From Kribbella pratensis (GTDB lineage: Bacteria; Actinomycetota; Actinomycetes; Propionibacteriales; Kribbellaceae), in assembly GCF_004365355.1 (NCBI RefSeq), contig NZ_SODP01000002.1:1049838-1113837 (forward strand): a stretch of DNA of 64,000 nt, read 5' to 3'. The notes beneath the pieces were generated by a model, which was not told where the DNA came from, searched no databases, and saw only the letters and a list, made by a program, of their open reading frames with translations. The position numbers were made by a program, and so were the translations under genes. Below are positions 38,901 to 46,754 of this stretch, in pieces; position 1 is the first letter of the stretch, and each line of letters opens with the position of its first letter.

Positions 38901-39950
38901 CGGGCGCTCGGCGCCAAGATCGGCCGCGATGTCGAGGCCTCGACCGTGCTGCTGCTCCCGAAGATGACCACCGTCGGCGAAGGGGCGTTCCTCGCCGACG
39001 ACACGATGATCGCGTCGTACGAGCTCGGTGGCGGCTGGCTGCACGTGGCCGGCGCGAAGGTCGGCAAACGCGCGTTCCTCGGCAACTCGGGCATGACCGC
39101 ACCCGGCCGCAGCGTGCCGAAGAACGGGCTCGTCGCCGTACTGTCCGCCGCCCCGAAGAAGTCCAAGGCCGGTACGTCGTGGCTCGGGTCGCCGCCGGTG
39201 AAGCTCCGCCGTCAGGCCGTCACGGGCGATCAGAGCCGGACGTTCAACCCGCCGTACAAGCTGAAGGTCGCGCGGGCGCTGGTCGAGCTGTGCCGCTTCG
39301 TCCCGATGATGTGCACGGTGCTGATCGCGCTCGGCGTGCTGTTCGCGCTGCAGGCGCTCGACATCTGGCTCGGTCCGCTGGCTGCACTGCTGCTCTCCGG
39401 CGCGGTGATCCTGGCCGCCGGCGCGGTCGCGGGAGGGATGGCGACGGTCGCGAAGTGGCTGATCGTGGGCCGCACGCGCGCGGTCGAGTACCCGTTGTGG
39501 AGCTCGTTCGTCTGGCGCAACGAGGTGGTCGACAGCTTCGTCGAGCTGGTCGCCGCGCCGTGGTTCGCGAACGCGGCAGCCGGTACGCCGGTACTCAACC
39601 TGTGGCTGAGGTCACTCGGAGCCAAGATCGGCAAGGGCGTCTGGTGCGAGACGTACTGGTTACCCGAGGCAGATCTGGTCACCCTGGGCGACGGTGCCAC
39701 GGTGAATCGCGGTTGTGTGCTGCAGACGCACCTTTTTCATGATCGAGTTCTCTCCATGAGCACAGTCACCTTCGGGCCGGGAGCAACCCTCGGGCCCCAC
39801 GGCATCGTCCTCCCGGCCGCCTCGGTAGGAGCAGGAGCTACCATCGGGCCGGTGTCTCTCGTGATGCGCGGTGAAGGCGTCCCGGCGGGTACGCGCTGGG
39901 CGGGGAACCCCATTGCACCGTGGCAGCACCGTGCTCCGTGGCAGGGCTGA
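36000..39950 (+). CDS. Pls/PosA-family single-module NRPS (poly-basic amino acid synthetase type)
   Basis: 1316 residues, almost the length recalled for S. albulus epsilon-poly-lysine synthetase (about 1319). Order: adenylation domain (about 20-510) with FTSGSTGVPKG, FDASCEEMW (Asp225, Glu229), NTYGPTE and SGKVDR; thiolation domain with phosphopantetheine serine Ser558 in HGGGSL; then six membrane segments in three pairs alternating with three left-handed-helix/acyltransferase-like domains (each with a LGAK(I/V)G motif). No condensation or thioesterase domain of the usual kind is present, as expected for Pls. Aligning by hand to GrsA gives the code D-A-E-S-I-G-T-V-V-K, suggesting lysine or a related diamino acid. 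GTG 36000 follows the leaderless promoter. The product is inferred, not shown. Confidence 0.9.
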   Translation: MTLRRGELATAARTLVDVLEETANRFADEPALDDGSVSLSYRELLEQTTKFANRLTAAGIGPGDRVGIRISSGHNDLYVAILGTLQAGAAYVPVDADDPEERAELVFGEAAVAATVGDELKLTVTRPQQQPIVDNDAANGAFDYPYSARMDAPTVTDVPRSKQGPETTDDAWIIFTSGSTGVPKGVAVTHRSAAAFVDAEARLFLQDEPIGPDDRVLAGLSVAFDASCEEMWLAWRHGACLVPAPRSLVRTGMDLGPWLVAQGITIVSTVPTLAALWPPDALDQVRLLIFGGEACPPELAERLAVDGREVWNTYGPTEATVVACAAQLTGVGPVRIGLPLDGWDLAVVDAAGNEVADGEIGELIIGGVGLARYLDPVKDAEKFAPMPTLGWERAYRSGDLVRSDPLGLLFQGRADEQVKLGGRRIELGEVDAALQALPGITGAAAAVRNSAAGNQLLVGYVVPDDPTSFDNAKATARLREELPAALVPLLAVVDTLPTRTSGKVDRNALPWPLPGMDSDGPPAELSGTAGWLAERWTKVLGAKVTSADNDFFLHGGGSLAAAQLVSALREKFPDVTVGDIYEYPRLGALAERLDEFQPAALEPVELRDIRPTPKGTQLLQTALTLILQTVVGVRWLVYLFTLNNLLAELIGPLPWVRTVSWWWILAGWLILISPAGRMGIAVLGARILLRGLKPGTYPRGGTVHVRLWAAENLSDAAGAANLAGAPWIAYYARALGAKVGRGVDLHTLPPVTGMLTMGRGASVEPEVDLAGYWIDGDQLHVGPVTVGAEAVVGSRSTLLPGAEIGRNAEIVAGSAVSGKVPANERWSGSPAARIGRARHPWPDHRPARAPWWVAAYGAQSAIMSLIPVAAAAAAFVVLGQYVKGTQTLGDAALKALEAIPLMTLVGFVTMAVLTLIGVRLLGIGIKPGHFPVRSRIGWQVWATERLLDSARTLLFPMYASLLTPWWLRALGAKIGRDVEASTVLLLPKMTTVGEGAFLADDTMIASYELGGGWLHVAGAKVGKRAFLGNSGMTAPGRSVPKNGLVAVLSAAPKKSKAGTSWLGSPPVKLRRQAVTGDQSRTFNPPYKLKVARALVELCRFVPMMCTVLIALGVLFALQALDIWLGPLAALLLSGAVILAAGAVAGGMATVAKWLIVGRTRAVEYPLWSSFVWRNEVVDSFVELVAAPWFANAAAGTPVLNLWLRSLGAKIGKGVWCETYWLPEADLVTLGDGATVNRGCVLQTHLFHDRVLSMSTVTFGPGATLGPHGIVLPAASVGAGATIGPVSLVMRGEGVPAGTRWAGNPIAPWQHRAPWQG

Positions 39951-41248
39951 TGGTTGACCCCTATGTGCCCACCCATGGAAACGCCGGCTACAAGGTCGAA
40001 TCCTACGACCTCGAGCTCGATTATCGGGTCAACAGCAACAGGCTGAGCGGCAAGGCGACGATCACGGCGTTGGCCACCCAGGCGTTGTCCCGGTTCAGCT
40101 TCGACCTGTCCGGACTGCGCGCGTCCAAGGTGCTGGTCAACGGCCGTCGCCCGCAGCGCTTCACCCAGCGCGCGGGCAAGCTCTACATCACCGCGAACCT
40201 GCCCGACGGCGCCGAGTTCACGGTCGACATCCAGTACGGCGGCAACCCGAAACCCGAGGACAGCCCGTGGGGCGAGCTCGGCTGGGAGGAACTCACCGAG
40301 GGCGTGATCGTCGCGAGCCAGCCGAGCGGCGCGGCCACCTGGTTCCCGTGCAACGACCACCCCGGCGACAAGGCTCACTACCGGATGTCGATCACCACGG
40401 ATTCGCCGTACCAGGTCGTCGCCAACGGCCGGCTGGTGTCGCGGCGGGTGAAGGCAAGTCGTACGACGTGGGTGTTCGACCAGGCCGCGCCGATGGCGAC
40501 GTACCTCGCGACCGTGCAGATCGGGTCGTACGACGAGGTGGGTCTGGCCACGACACCGGTGACGACGAAGGGTGCGGTCCCGGGACGGTTGACCCGCGAG
40601 TTCCGGCACGACTTCGGGCGGCAGCAGGACATGATGAAGCTGTTCAGCCGGCAGTTCGGGCCGTATCCGTTCGGCGGGTACACGGTCGTCGTGACCGACG
40701 ATCCGCTGGAGATCCCCCTCGAGGCGCAAGGCATCTCGGTGTTCGGCAGCAACCACGTCGACGGCCGGCGGGGGTCGGAGCGGCTGGTCGCGCACGAACT
40801 GGCGCACCAGTGGTTCGGCAACAGCCTGACCCCGGCGAGCTGGCAGCACATCTGGCTGAACGAAGGCTTCGCCTGCTACGCCGAGTGGCTGTGGTCGGAG
40901 GAGTCGCGCGGCCTCACCGCCGACCAGCAGGTCTCGAAGGCACACTCGCGGTTGAAGGGCCTGCCTCAGGACCTGATGCTGTCGGACCCCGGACCGGAGC
41001 TGATGTTCGACGACCGGCTCTACAAGCGCGGCGCGATCACCCTGCACGTGCTGCGGAAGCACCTGGGCGACGCCGCGTTCTTCGAACTCCTGCAGACCTG
41101 GACCAAGGTGCATCGGCACGGCTCCGTCACCACCGCCGAGTTCATCGCCCTGGCGACCACGTTCAGCACGGACGAGGAAGCCCTCCGGCACCTGTTCGCC
41201 GCCTGGCTGGACTCCTACGAGCTGCCGCCGCTGCCGCGGAGACGCTAG
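39950..41248 (+). CDS. M1 family zinc aminopeptidase
   Basis: 432-residue metallopeptidase. The zinc site is HELAH (His282, Glu283, His286) with the third ligand Glu305 in NEGFA at the canonical 18-residue spacing. The GxMEN exopeptidase motif is replaced by PLEAQ, keeping the glutamate. It lacks the long C-terminal domain of PepN, and no signal peptide is visible. The ATG overlaps the synthetase stop (TGATG), so production is coupled. Epsilon-poly-lysine producers are reported to have a zinc aminopeptidase that degrades the polymer; a similar processing or self-protection role here is inferred from the coupling. Confidence 0.9.
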   Translation: MVDPYVPTHGNAGYKVESYDLELDYRVNSNRLSGKATITALATQALSRFSFDLSGLRASKVLVNGRRPQRFTQRAGKLYITANLPDGAEFTVDIQYGGNPKPEDSPWGELGWEELTEGVIVASQPSGAATWFPCNDHPGDKAHYRMSITTDSPYQVVANGRLVSRRVKASRTTWVFDQAAPMATYLATVQIGSYDEVGLATTPVTTKGAVPGRLTREFRHDFGRQQDMMKLFSRQFGPYPFGGYTVVVTDDPLEIPLEAQGISVFGSNHVDGRRGSERLVAHELAHQWFGNSLTPASWQHIWLNEGFACYAEWLWSEESRGLTADQQVSKAHSRLKGLPQDLMLSDPGPELMFDDRLYKRGAITLHVLRKHLGDAAFFELLQTWTKVHRHGSVTTAEFIALATTFSTDEEALRHLFAAWLDSYELPPLPRRR

Positions 41249-41251
41249 TCG

Positions 41252-41917
41252 ATGCGGATCGGGATCGAGTTCTTCGGGGGCATGGCGGCGATCATCGCCA
41301 TCGTGATCGTCGCCGGGCGTCACCTCCGGCGGCCGGGCTCGCCGAAGGGGCCGACCTGGCATCACATCGTCCTGGGCTGGGTGCTGCTGGTCGCGGCCGG
41401 CGCGCTGTACACGTTCCCGCCGCACGACATCGTGCTGTCGGTGCTGGTGCTGGTTCTCGGCGTCGGCTTCCTGGTGATGGGCGTTGCGACTCTGGGCGGC
41501 GGCAACTTCGGGTACTTCGGTGCGTTGGCCGGCGGACTCGCGGCGGTGCCGTTCGTGATGACGCCGACGCCGGTCGCCCTCTCCCAGGTCGGTACGACGA
41601 TCACCTGCCATGTCCGCGGGTATCACGGCCACCCGGTGTACGAGTTCACCGCCGACTGCCCGAACGGCCACAGCTACGACTTCACCAAACACGGCTCGCA
41701 CGACTTCCCCGGCGGCAACGTGCCGGTGATCGTCGACAAGCACGGCGTACTGCAACCCGAGTTCGTCGGCGAGGAGAACGTGACCGCGGACCTCGTCGGC
41801 GGCATCCTCTGCCTGCTCGTTGCCGCCGGCATCATCGCGGCCGCGGCCGTCCACAACCGCCGCCTGCACGGCGATGTCCGGCACGTCGTGAAGCCAGGCT
41901 TCAGCTCCGGCCCCTAG
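41252..41917 (+). CDS. Multi-pass membrane protein of the pls-type operon
   Basis: 221 residues starting three bases after the aminopeptidase stop. Four membrane segments in the N-terminal half (about 5-22, 38-56, 60-80, 84-104), an extracytoplasmic domain with two cysteines and several histidines (CHVRGYHGHPVYEF), and a fifth segment (about 178-200). I do not recognise the family. Location suggests export, immunity or assembly for the synthetase product. Confidence 0.75.
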   Translation: MRIGIEFFGGMAAIIAIVIVAGRHLRRPGSPKGPTWHHIVLGWVLLVAAGALYTFPPHDIVLSVLVLVLGVGFLVMGVATLGGGNFGYFGALAGGLAAVPFVMTPTPVALSQVGTTITCHVRGYHGHPVYEFTADCPNGHSYDFTKHGSHDFPGGNVPVIVDKHGVLQPEFVGEENVTADLVGGILCLLVAAGIIAAAAVHNRRLHGDVRHVVKPGFSSGP

Positions 41918-41942
41918 GCAGCGTCAGCAAGAACACGCACCG

Positions 41943-42815
41943 TCACGCCGCGCCCTGCCGCGCCACCTCGGCGGCAGCCTTCACGAAACGTTCGGTGAGT
42001 GGCGTCCTCGTCGCCCAGGCGGTCCCGATCCACCAGGTCGCCGCGCGTCCCGGCAGCGGCACCAGCCGGACCTCCGGCGGCGCGATCCGCTCGGCAGACT
42101 GCGGTACGACGGAAGGCCCGGCGCCGGCCGCGGTCAGGGCGAGCACGGTCTGTAGATCACCGGCTTCCTGAAGTACTTGCGGATGGCAACCAAGCTCGGC
42201 GTACAGGCTGTTGATCTGCGACGCCAGTCCGGGTCCCCGCGAGGGTGTGAGCCGGATCAGCGGCCGGGAGTCGATCCAGTGGACCAGGTCGCGGGGGAGG
42301 TCCTGCTCCGCCTGGACCGCGAGCGTGAGCCGATCCCGTCGTAACCGAAGGTGTTCGAGACCCGCCGGCACCGGCAGCCGCACGAACCCGATCTGCAAGC
42401 TCCCCGCCAGCAGCCGCTCACACTGCACCGACGACGGCATGTCCTCGAGCGAGATCGTCACTCCCGGCCACCGACTCCGGAACAACGCAACGGCCTTCGG
42501 AGCCAGCTCGATGCCGGACAGTCCGAACCCGATCGCCAGCGATCCCTCAGTCCCGGACGCGACCTGGGCAGCCCGTCGTTCGAACGCCTCGGACCGGTCG
42601 AGCAACTCCAGAGCGTCAGGAAGCAACAGCTCCCCGGCCGGGGTCAGCCGGGCGCCGTGCCGACCCCGGCTGAACAGCACCGAACCGACCCGACGCTCCA
42701 GCACCTGGATCTGCTTGGTCAGCGCCGGCTGACTCGTCGACAACTCCTCGGCCGCGGCGCCGAAGTTCCGCAGCCTGGCTACCGTGACGAACGCCCGGAG
42801 CAGACGGAGATCCAT
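41943..42815 (-). CDS. LysR family transcriptional regulator
   Basis: 290 residues. N-terminal winged helix (LRAFVTVARLRNFGAAAEEL, STSQPALTKQI) and a two-lobed effector domain. It is divergent from a nitrilase-superfamily gene 71 bases away and is the likely regulator of it. It ends 26 bases after the convergent pls-operon membrane gene. Confidence 0.92.
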   Translation of the reverse strand: MDLRLLRAFVTVARLRNFGAAAEELSTSQPALTKQIQVLERRVGSVLFSRGRHGARLTPAGELLLPDALELLDRSEAFERRAAQVASGTEGSLAIGFGLSGIELAPKAVALFRSRWPGVTISLEDMPSSVQCERLLAGSLQIGFVRLPVPAGLEHLRLRRDRLTLAVQAEQDLPRDLVHWIDSRPLIRLTPSRGPGLASQINSLYAELGCHPQVLQEAGDLQTVLALTAAGAGPSVVPQSAERIAPPEVRLVPLPGRAATWWIGTAWATRTPLTERFVKAAAEVARQGAA

Positions 42816-42827
42816 AACTCCAGGATA
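42816..42827 (-). promoter_or_regulatory. Leaderless-type -10 of the lysR-type gene
   Basis: Minus strand TATCCT (42827-42822), six bases, ATG at 42815. Adjacent GGAATCGTTCC (42829-42839) is a small palindrome with GGAA/TTCC arms that could bind the LysR protein. Confidence 0.5.
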
Positions 42828-42885
42828 TGGAATCGTTCCGAACGGCTATTGGACGTCATGGACCGATCGGCGTTTCGATGGTCGT

Positions 42886-43872
42886 ATGACGCCCTTCCGC
42901 GCTGCCGTCGTCCAGTTCGAGCCGACTCCCGACCAGCCCGCGACCAACCTCGCCACCGTCGAGCGACTCGCCCGTACGGCGGTCGCCGACGGCGCCCGGC
43001 TCGTCGTACTTCCGGAGATGTGTCTGCTCGGCTACTGGCATCTGCGCCGGCACACCCCCGAACGACTCCACGAGCTGGCCGAGCTGGCCGACGGGCCGTT
43101 GATCAGCCAGGTCGTTGCCCTGGCCAAGGACCTGGACGCCGGTATCGGGGTCGGGTTCCTGGAGGACGCCGACGGCGCGCTGTTCAACGCGTACGCCGTG
43201 TGCCTGCCGGACGGCACCGTCCACGTGCACCGGAAGCTGCATGCGTTCGAGCACGAGGAGATCGCGAGCGGGTCGTCGTACACGGTGTTCGACACGCCGT
43301 GGGGCTTCCGCGCCGGCGTGCTGATCTGCTGGGACAACAACCTGGTCGAGAATGTCCGGATCACGGCGTTGCTCGGTGCAACGGTCCTGATCGCGCCGCA
43401 CCAGACCGGAGGGACGAACTCGCGCAGCCCGCACGGGATGAAGCCGATCCCGCTCGAGGTCTGGGAGAGCGGCGACCGCGCGCGGATCGAGGAGGCGTTC
43501 AACGGGCCGAGCGGGCGGGGCTGGCTGATGCGGTGGCTGCCGGCGCGGGCGCACGACAACGGGATGTTCGTCCTGTTCAGCAACGGCGTCGGCCGGGACG
43601 ACGACGAGCTGCGGACCGGGAACGCGATGATCCTGGACCCATACGGTCGCATCGTCGCCGAGACGCCCGTACCCGCCGAGGCCGTCGTGGTGGCCGATCT
43701 CGACCTGGATCTGGTGCCCTTGGCAACCGGCCGCCGCTGGCTCCGCGGCCGACGCCCCGAGCTCTACGGCCTACTCACCGAACGCCAAGGCAACGAGCTC
43801 GATCCCCGGGCGGCCCGCTTCTCCCCGGAACCGGTCGACTTTGGGAACCCACCAACCAAGGACAGCGCCTGA
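42886..43872 (+). CDS. Carbon-nitrogen hydrolase (nitrilase superfamily)
   Basis: 328 residues. The Glu-Lys-Cys triad is visible: Glu in LPEMCLLGY, Lys in HRKLHAFE and Cys in LICWDNN. A glutamate in FEHEE marks the second active-site acid. It would hydrolyse an amide, carbamoyl or nitrile bond; the substrate is unknown. ATG 42886 is used because the first strand (FRAAVVQFEP) starts there. Divergent from the LysR gene. Confidence 0.9.
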   Translation: MTPFRAAVVQFEPTPDQPATNLATVERLARTAVADGARLVVLPEMCLLGYWHLRRHTPERLHELAELADGPLISQVVALAKDLDAGIGVGFLEDADGALFNAYAVCLPDGTVHVHRKLHAFEHEEIASGSSYTVFDTPWGFRAGVLICWDNNLVENVRITALLGATVLIAPHQTGGTNSRSPHGMKPIPLEVWESGDRARIEEAFNGPSGRGWLMRWLPARAHDNGMFVLFSNGVGRDDDELRTGNAMILDPYGRIVAETPVPAEAVVVADLDLDLVPLATGRRWLRGRRPELYGLLTERQGNELDPRAARFSPEPVDFGNPPTKDSA

Positions 43873-43896
43873 AAACGGTTGGTCGGTGCTCAAGGA

Positions 43897-44367
43897 TCAG
43901 TAGATGAGGGCGGTCGCGAGGGCGACGATGCCTTCGGCGCGGCCGGGGAAGCCCAGGCCGTCGGTCGTTGCCGCGCTGACCGAAACCTCGGCGTCACAAG
44001 CGGCGGAGAGGACCTTCTCGGCCTCCTCGCGGCGGGCGCCGATCCGAGGGCGGTTGCAGACGATCTGCACCGTGACGTTGCCGATCTCGAACCCGGCCGC
44101 TCGCACCCGGCGCGCGGCCTCCGCCACCAGCGCGACGCCGGCCGCACCGGCCCACTCGGGCTCGGCGGTGCCGAAGTTCGATCCCAGGTCGCCCAGCTTC
44201 GCTGCCGTGAGCAACGCAGTGCAGATGGCATGGGCGGCCGCATCGCCGTCGGAATGACCTGACAGCCCAGCCGGCTCGTCCGGCCAGTGCAGTCCGGCCA
44301 GCCACATCGGGCGACCGGCCTCCAACGGATGTACGTCGATACCGTTGCCGACCCGCGGGATCTTCAC
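43897..44367 (-). CDS. ispF: 2-C-methyl-D-erythritol 2,4-cyclodiphosphate synthase
   Basis: 156 residues, normal length for IspF, the fifth step of the MEP isoprenoid pathway. Zinc ligands are in GIDVHP (Asp, His) and [11 protein letters not shown]; the C-terminal half has [10 protein letters not shown]. The GTG at 44367 overlaps the ispD stop as GTGA, so the pair is translationally coupled. Confidence 0.95.
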   Translation of the reverse strand: MKIPRVGNGIDVHPLEAGRPMWLAGLHWPDEPAGLSGHSDGDAAAHAICTALLTAAKLGDLGSNFGTAEPEWAGAAGVALVAEAARRVRAAGFEIGNVTVQIVCNRPRIGARREEAEKVLSAACDAEVSVSAATTDGLGFPGRAEGIVALATALIY

Positions 44368-45062
44368 GCGGACCGCCTCTCCGCCAGCAAGGCCTCGGCC
44401 AGCAGCAGGTCCTGCGGGCGGGTCACCTTGAACGCGTCCGGCGACCCTTCGACCGTCTGCACGGTCACCCCGAGCCGCTCGCACATCATCGCGTCGTCCG
44501 TCACGCCGGCATCAGCGCCCGCGGCGTGCGCGCGACGCAGCACCTCAGGGGCGAACCCCTGAGGCGTCTGGACGGCAACCAGCGTCGAACGGTCGGGCGT
44601 GTCGACGACCTCGCCACTCGGCCCGATCCGCTTGATCGTGTCGGTCACCGGAACCACCGGTACGACGGCCTCGGCGCCGGCTCGCACCGCCGCGACCACC
44701 CGCTCGATCGCATCGGCCGGGACGAAGGCCCGCGCCGCGTCATGCACCAGGATGCAGTCGATCCCGTCGACCGGGACCACGTCCAGCGCGGCCCGGACCG
44801 AATCGGCTCGCTCGGCGCCACCGGCGACGACGAGCAGCTCCGCGCCCCCGACGTACGGCTCGAGCTCCTTGAAGACCGCTTCCTCGGCACCCGGCGGCAC
44901 GGCGACCACGAAACAGCTGAGGTCGGCGGCGGTCGCTGCCTTCAGTCCACGGACCGCGTGGACCAGCAGCGAATCGCCACCGACCTCTCGAAATGCCTTC
45001 GGTGTCTCTCCACCGAGCCGCAGCCCTAAACCGGCCGCGGGAATCACGACCGCGCTAGTCAT
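44364..45062 (-). CDS. ispD: 2-C-methyl-D-erythritol 4-phosphate cytidylyltransferase
   Basis: 232 residues. The nucleotide loop is [19 protein letters not shown], and the metal-site motif is VHDAARAF. Together with ispF it covers two MEP pathway steps. It lies 32 bases after carD in the same orientation, the standard actinobacterial carD-ispD-ispF arrangement. Confidence 0.95.
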   Translation of the reverse strand: MTSAVVIPAAGLGLRLGGETPKAFREVGGDSLLVHAVRGLKAATAADLSCFVVAVPPGAEEAVFKELEPYVGGAELLVVAGGAERADSVRAALDVVPVDGIDCILVHDAARAFVPADAIERVVAAVRAGAEAVVPVVPVTDTIKRIGPSGEVVDTPDRSTLVAVQTPQGFAPEVLRRAHAAGADAGVTDDAMMCERLGVTVQTVEGSPDAFKVTRPQDLLLAEALLAERRSA

Positions 45063-45094
45063 TCAGAACTGCAGCTCAGACTGTGTCAACAGTC

Positions 45095-45580
45095 TTAGGA
45101 GGCGAGGACCTCGTCGAGGATGGCCTCGGCCTTGTCCTCGTTGGTGTGCTCGGCCAGCGCCAGCTCGGAGACCAGGATCTGGCGAGCCTTCGCCAGCATC
45201 CGCTTCTCACCGGCGGACAGACCGCGGTCACGCTCACGGCGCCACAGGTCGCGGACGACCTCTGCCACCTTCAGCACGTCACCGGAGTGCAGCTTCTCCA
45301 GGTTCGCCTTGTAACGACGCGACCAGTTGGTCGGCTCCTCCGTGTGCGGTGCACGCAGCACGTCGAAGACGCGCTCCAGGCCGGCCTGATCCACGACGTC
45401 ACGCACGCCGACAAGATCGAGGTTGCACGCGGGGACCCGGACGACCAGGTCGTTCTGAGCGACGATCCTCAAGACCAGATAGGTCTTGTCCTCACCTTTG
45501 ATCTGACGGGTCTCGATGTCCTCGATGACGGCCGCTCCGTGATTGGGGTATACAACCGTCTCGCCGACTGTGAAAGTCAT
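45095..45580 (-). CDS. carD: CarD-type RNA polymerase-binding regulator
   Basis: 161 residues. An N-terminal Tudor-like RNAP interaction domain ([19 protein letters not shown]) and a helical C-terminal DNA-binding domain with a conserved Trp (NWSRRYKAN). Known in actinobacteria to stabilise open complexes at rRNA and many other promoters. ATG 45580 has GGAAAGGGG upstream. TAGGAT at 45612-45607 (minus strand) is a candidate -10. Confidence 0.95.
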   Translation of the reverse strand: MTFTVGETVVYPNHGAAVIEDIETRQIKGEDKTYLVLRIVAQNDLVVRVPACNLDLVGVRDVVDQAGLERVFDVLRAPHTEEPTNWSRRYKANLEKLHSGDVLKVAEVVRDLWRRERDRGLSAGEKRMLAKARQILVSELALAEHTNEDKAEAILDEVLAS

Positions 45581-45855
45581 GTGTGAAATGCCCCTTTCCA
45601 AGATCCATCCTACCACGCGGCCGGTGGTCCGGTTCTGGCGTTTGCGCTGGTCAGGGGCCACTTCTCGCCTTGACAAACGTTCTCTTGCGTGCCTCGTACG
45701 CGCGCGACCCGTTGCCTACCGCCCCCTCCAGGGGCATCCCGCCGTCGGCCCCGGGGAGCCCGAGGGCTACGCTTTGGGGCGCCGGAGGCGGCCGCCTGAC
45801 GGCGTCACGAACTGTCCTAGACAGTGTCGAATCAGCTTGCACGAGAGGGATTCCA

Positions 45856-46512
45856 GTGCCGATCACGTTGTCCTCGCGGTTCGCCCGGCGTACTGCGCTG
45901 GCGAGTGCCGCCGCCACTCTCAGTATCGCGCTGGCGGCGTGCAGCGCGAGCTTCAATGCGCCGACCCTGCAGCCGTACCAGGCCGCCGAGGGCACGAACT
46001 TCGAGTCCGGCCAGCTCAAGATCCGCAACATGCTGGTGCTGGCCGATGCCGAGGGCAAGGGCGAACTGCACAGCGTGATCGTCAACGACAGTGACGAGCC
46101 GGACACGCTGGTCGGCATCGCGCAGGCGGCACCCGGCACGCAGGACGGCCAGGCAGGCGCCGACCAGGCGACCGACGTCAAGTTCGAGGGCCTGACGCAG
46201 CCGATCGACCTGGAGCCGCACACCGCGCTCCGCCTGCCGGGCACCGACTCACCGCCGATCGCCGAGGCCGGGGCCACGCCGAGCGCGACCCCGTCCGAGA
46301 CCCCCTCCGAGACCCCGTCGGCGGCGCCGACCGACACCCCGTCGGCCCCGGAACCGGGCGCGGAGGCCGCCGGTCCGGCGATCATCGTCACCGGCGCGAA
46401 GCCGGGTCAGATGGTCAACGTGACCGTCACGTTCGGCACCGCCGCGCCGGTCTCGGCGTACATCCCGGTCCTCACCGACGACCACTACTCCCCGTCCCCA
46501 GCGGCCCAGTAA
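45856..46512 (+). CDS. Secreted lipoprotein of unknown function
   Basis: 218 residues. The signal peptide ends in lipobox ALAACS, predicting a lipid anchor. The N-terminal domain (about 35-135) has LKIRNMLVLADAEGKGEL and is beta-rich, resembling copper-chaperone-like or DUF461-like domains without their Met/His metal sites. A Thr/Pro/Ser linker with repeats of PSETPSE follows (about 135-170). GTG 45856 is chosen for its lipobox distance and GAGAGG upstream. It is divergent from carD. Confidence 0.8.
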   Translation: MPITLSSRFARRTALASAAATLSIALAACSASFNAPTLQPYQAAEGTNFESGQLKIRNMLVLADAEGKGELHSVIVNDSDEPDTLVGIAQAAPGTQDGQAGADQATDVKFEGLTQPIDLEPHTALRLPGTDSPPIAEAGATPSATPSETPSETPSAAPTDTPSAPEPGAEAAGPAIIVTGAKPGQMVNVTVTFGTAAPVSAYIPVLTDDHYSPSPAAQ

Positions 46513-46527
46513 CCCAACCGCGCACCC

Positions 46528-46680
46528 CCGGAACGTCTGAGCGGTCAACCCCGCCCCCCCGGAACGTCTGAGCGGTCAACCCCGCCCCCCCGGAACGTCT
46601 GAGCGGTCAACCCCGCCCCCCCCCGGAACGTCTGAGGGGTCAATCCCGCACCCCCGGAACGTCTGAGGGGTCAACCCCGC
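46528..46680. repeat. Five tandem ~31-bp repeats
   Basis: GAACGTCTGAGCGGTCAACC or close variants begin at 46531, 46562, 46593, 46626 and 46657, separated by C-rich tracts of varying length (periods 31, 31, 33, 31). Later copies change AGCGG to AGGGG. The tract fills the space between convergent genes; no coding potential is seen. Confidence 0.88.
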
Positions 46681-46687
46681 AACCTGC

Positions 46688-46719
46688 CGGTTGCCCCCGA
46701 GATTCTCGGGGGGCAACCG
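46688..46719. terminator. Bidirectional hairpin terminator
   Basis: CGGTTGCCCCCGA pairs with TCGGGGGGCAACCG (one bulged G), loop GATTC, between the convergent lipoprotein and iron-binding-protein genes. Confidence 0.7.
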
Positions 46720-46754
46720 TCCGGATCAGGGGTCAACCCCTCGCTTGGTCGTGC

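Noticed and set aside
36000-39950. Siderophore or lipopeptide NRPS
   Set aside because: There is no condensation or thioesterase domain and no tailoring or MbtH-like gene nearby. Six membrane segments and tandem C-terminal domains fit the Pls family.
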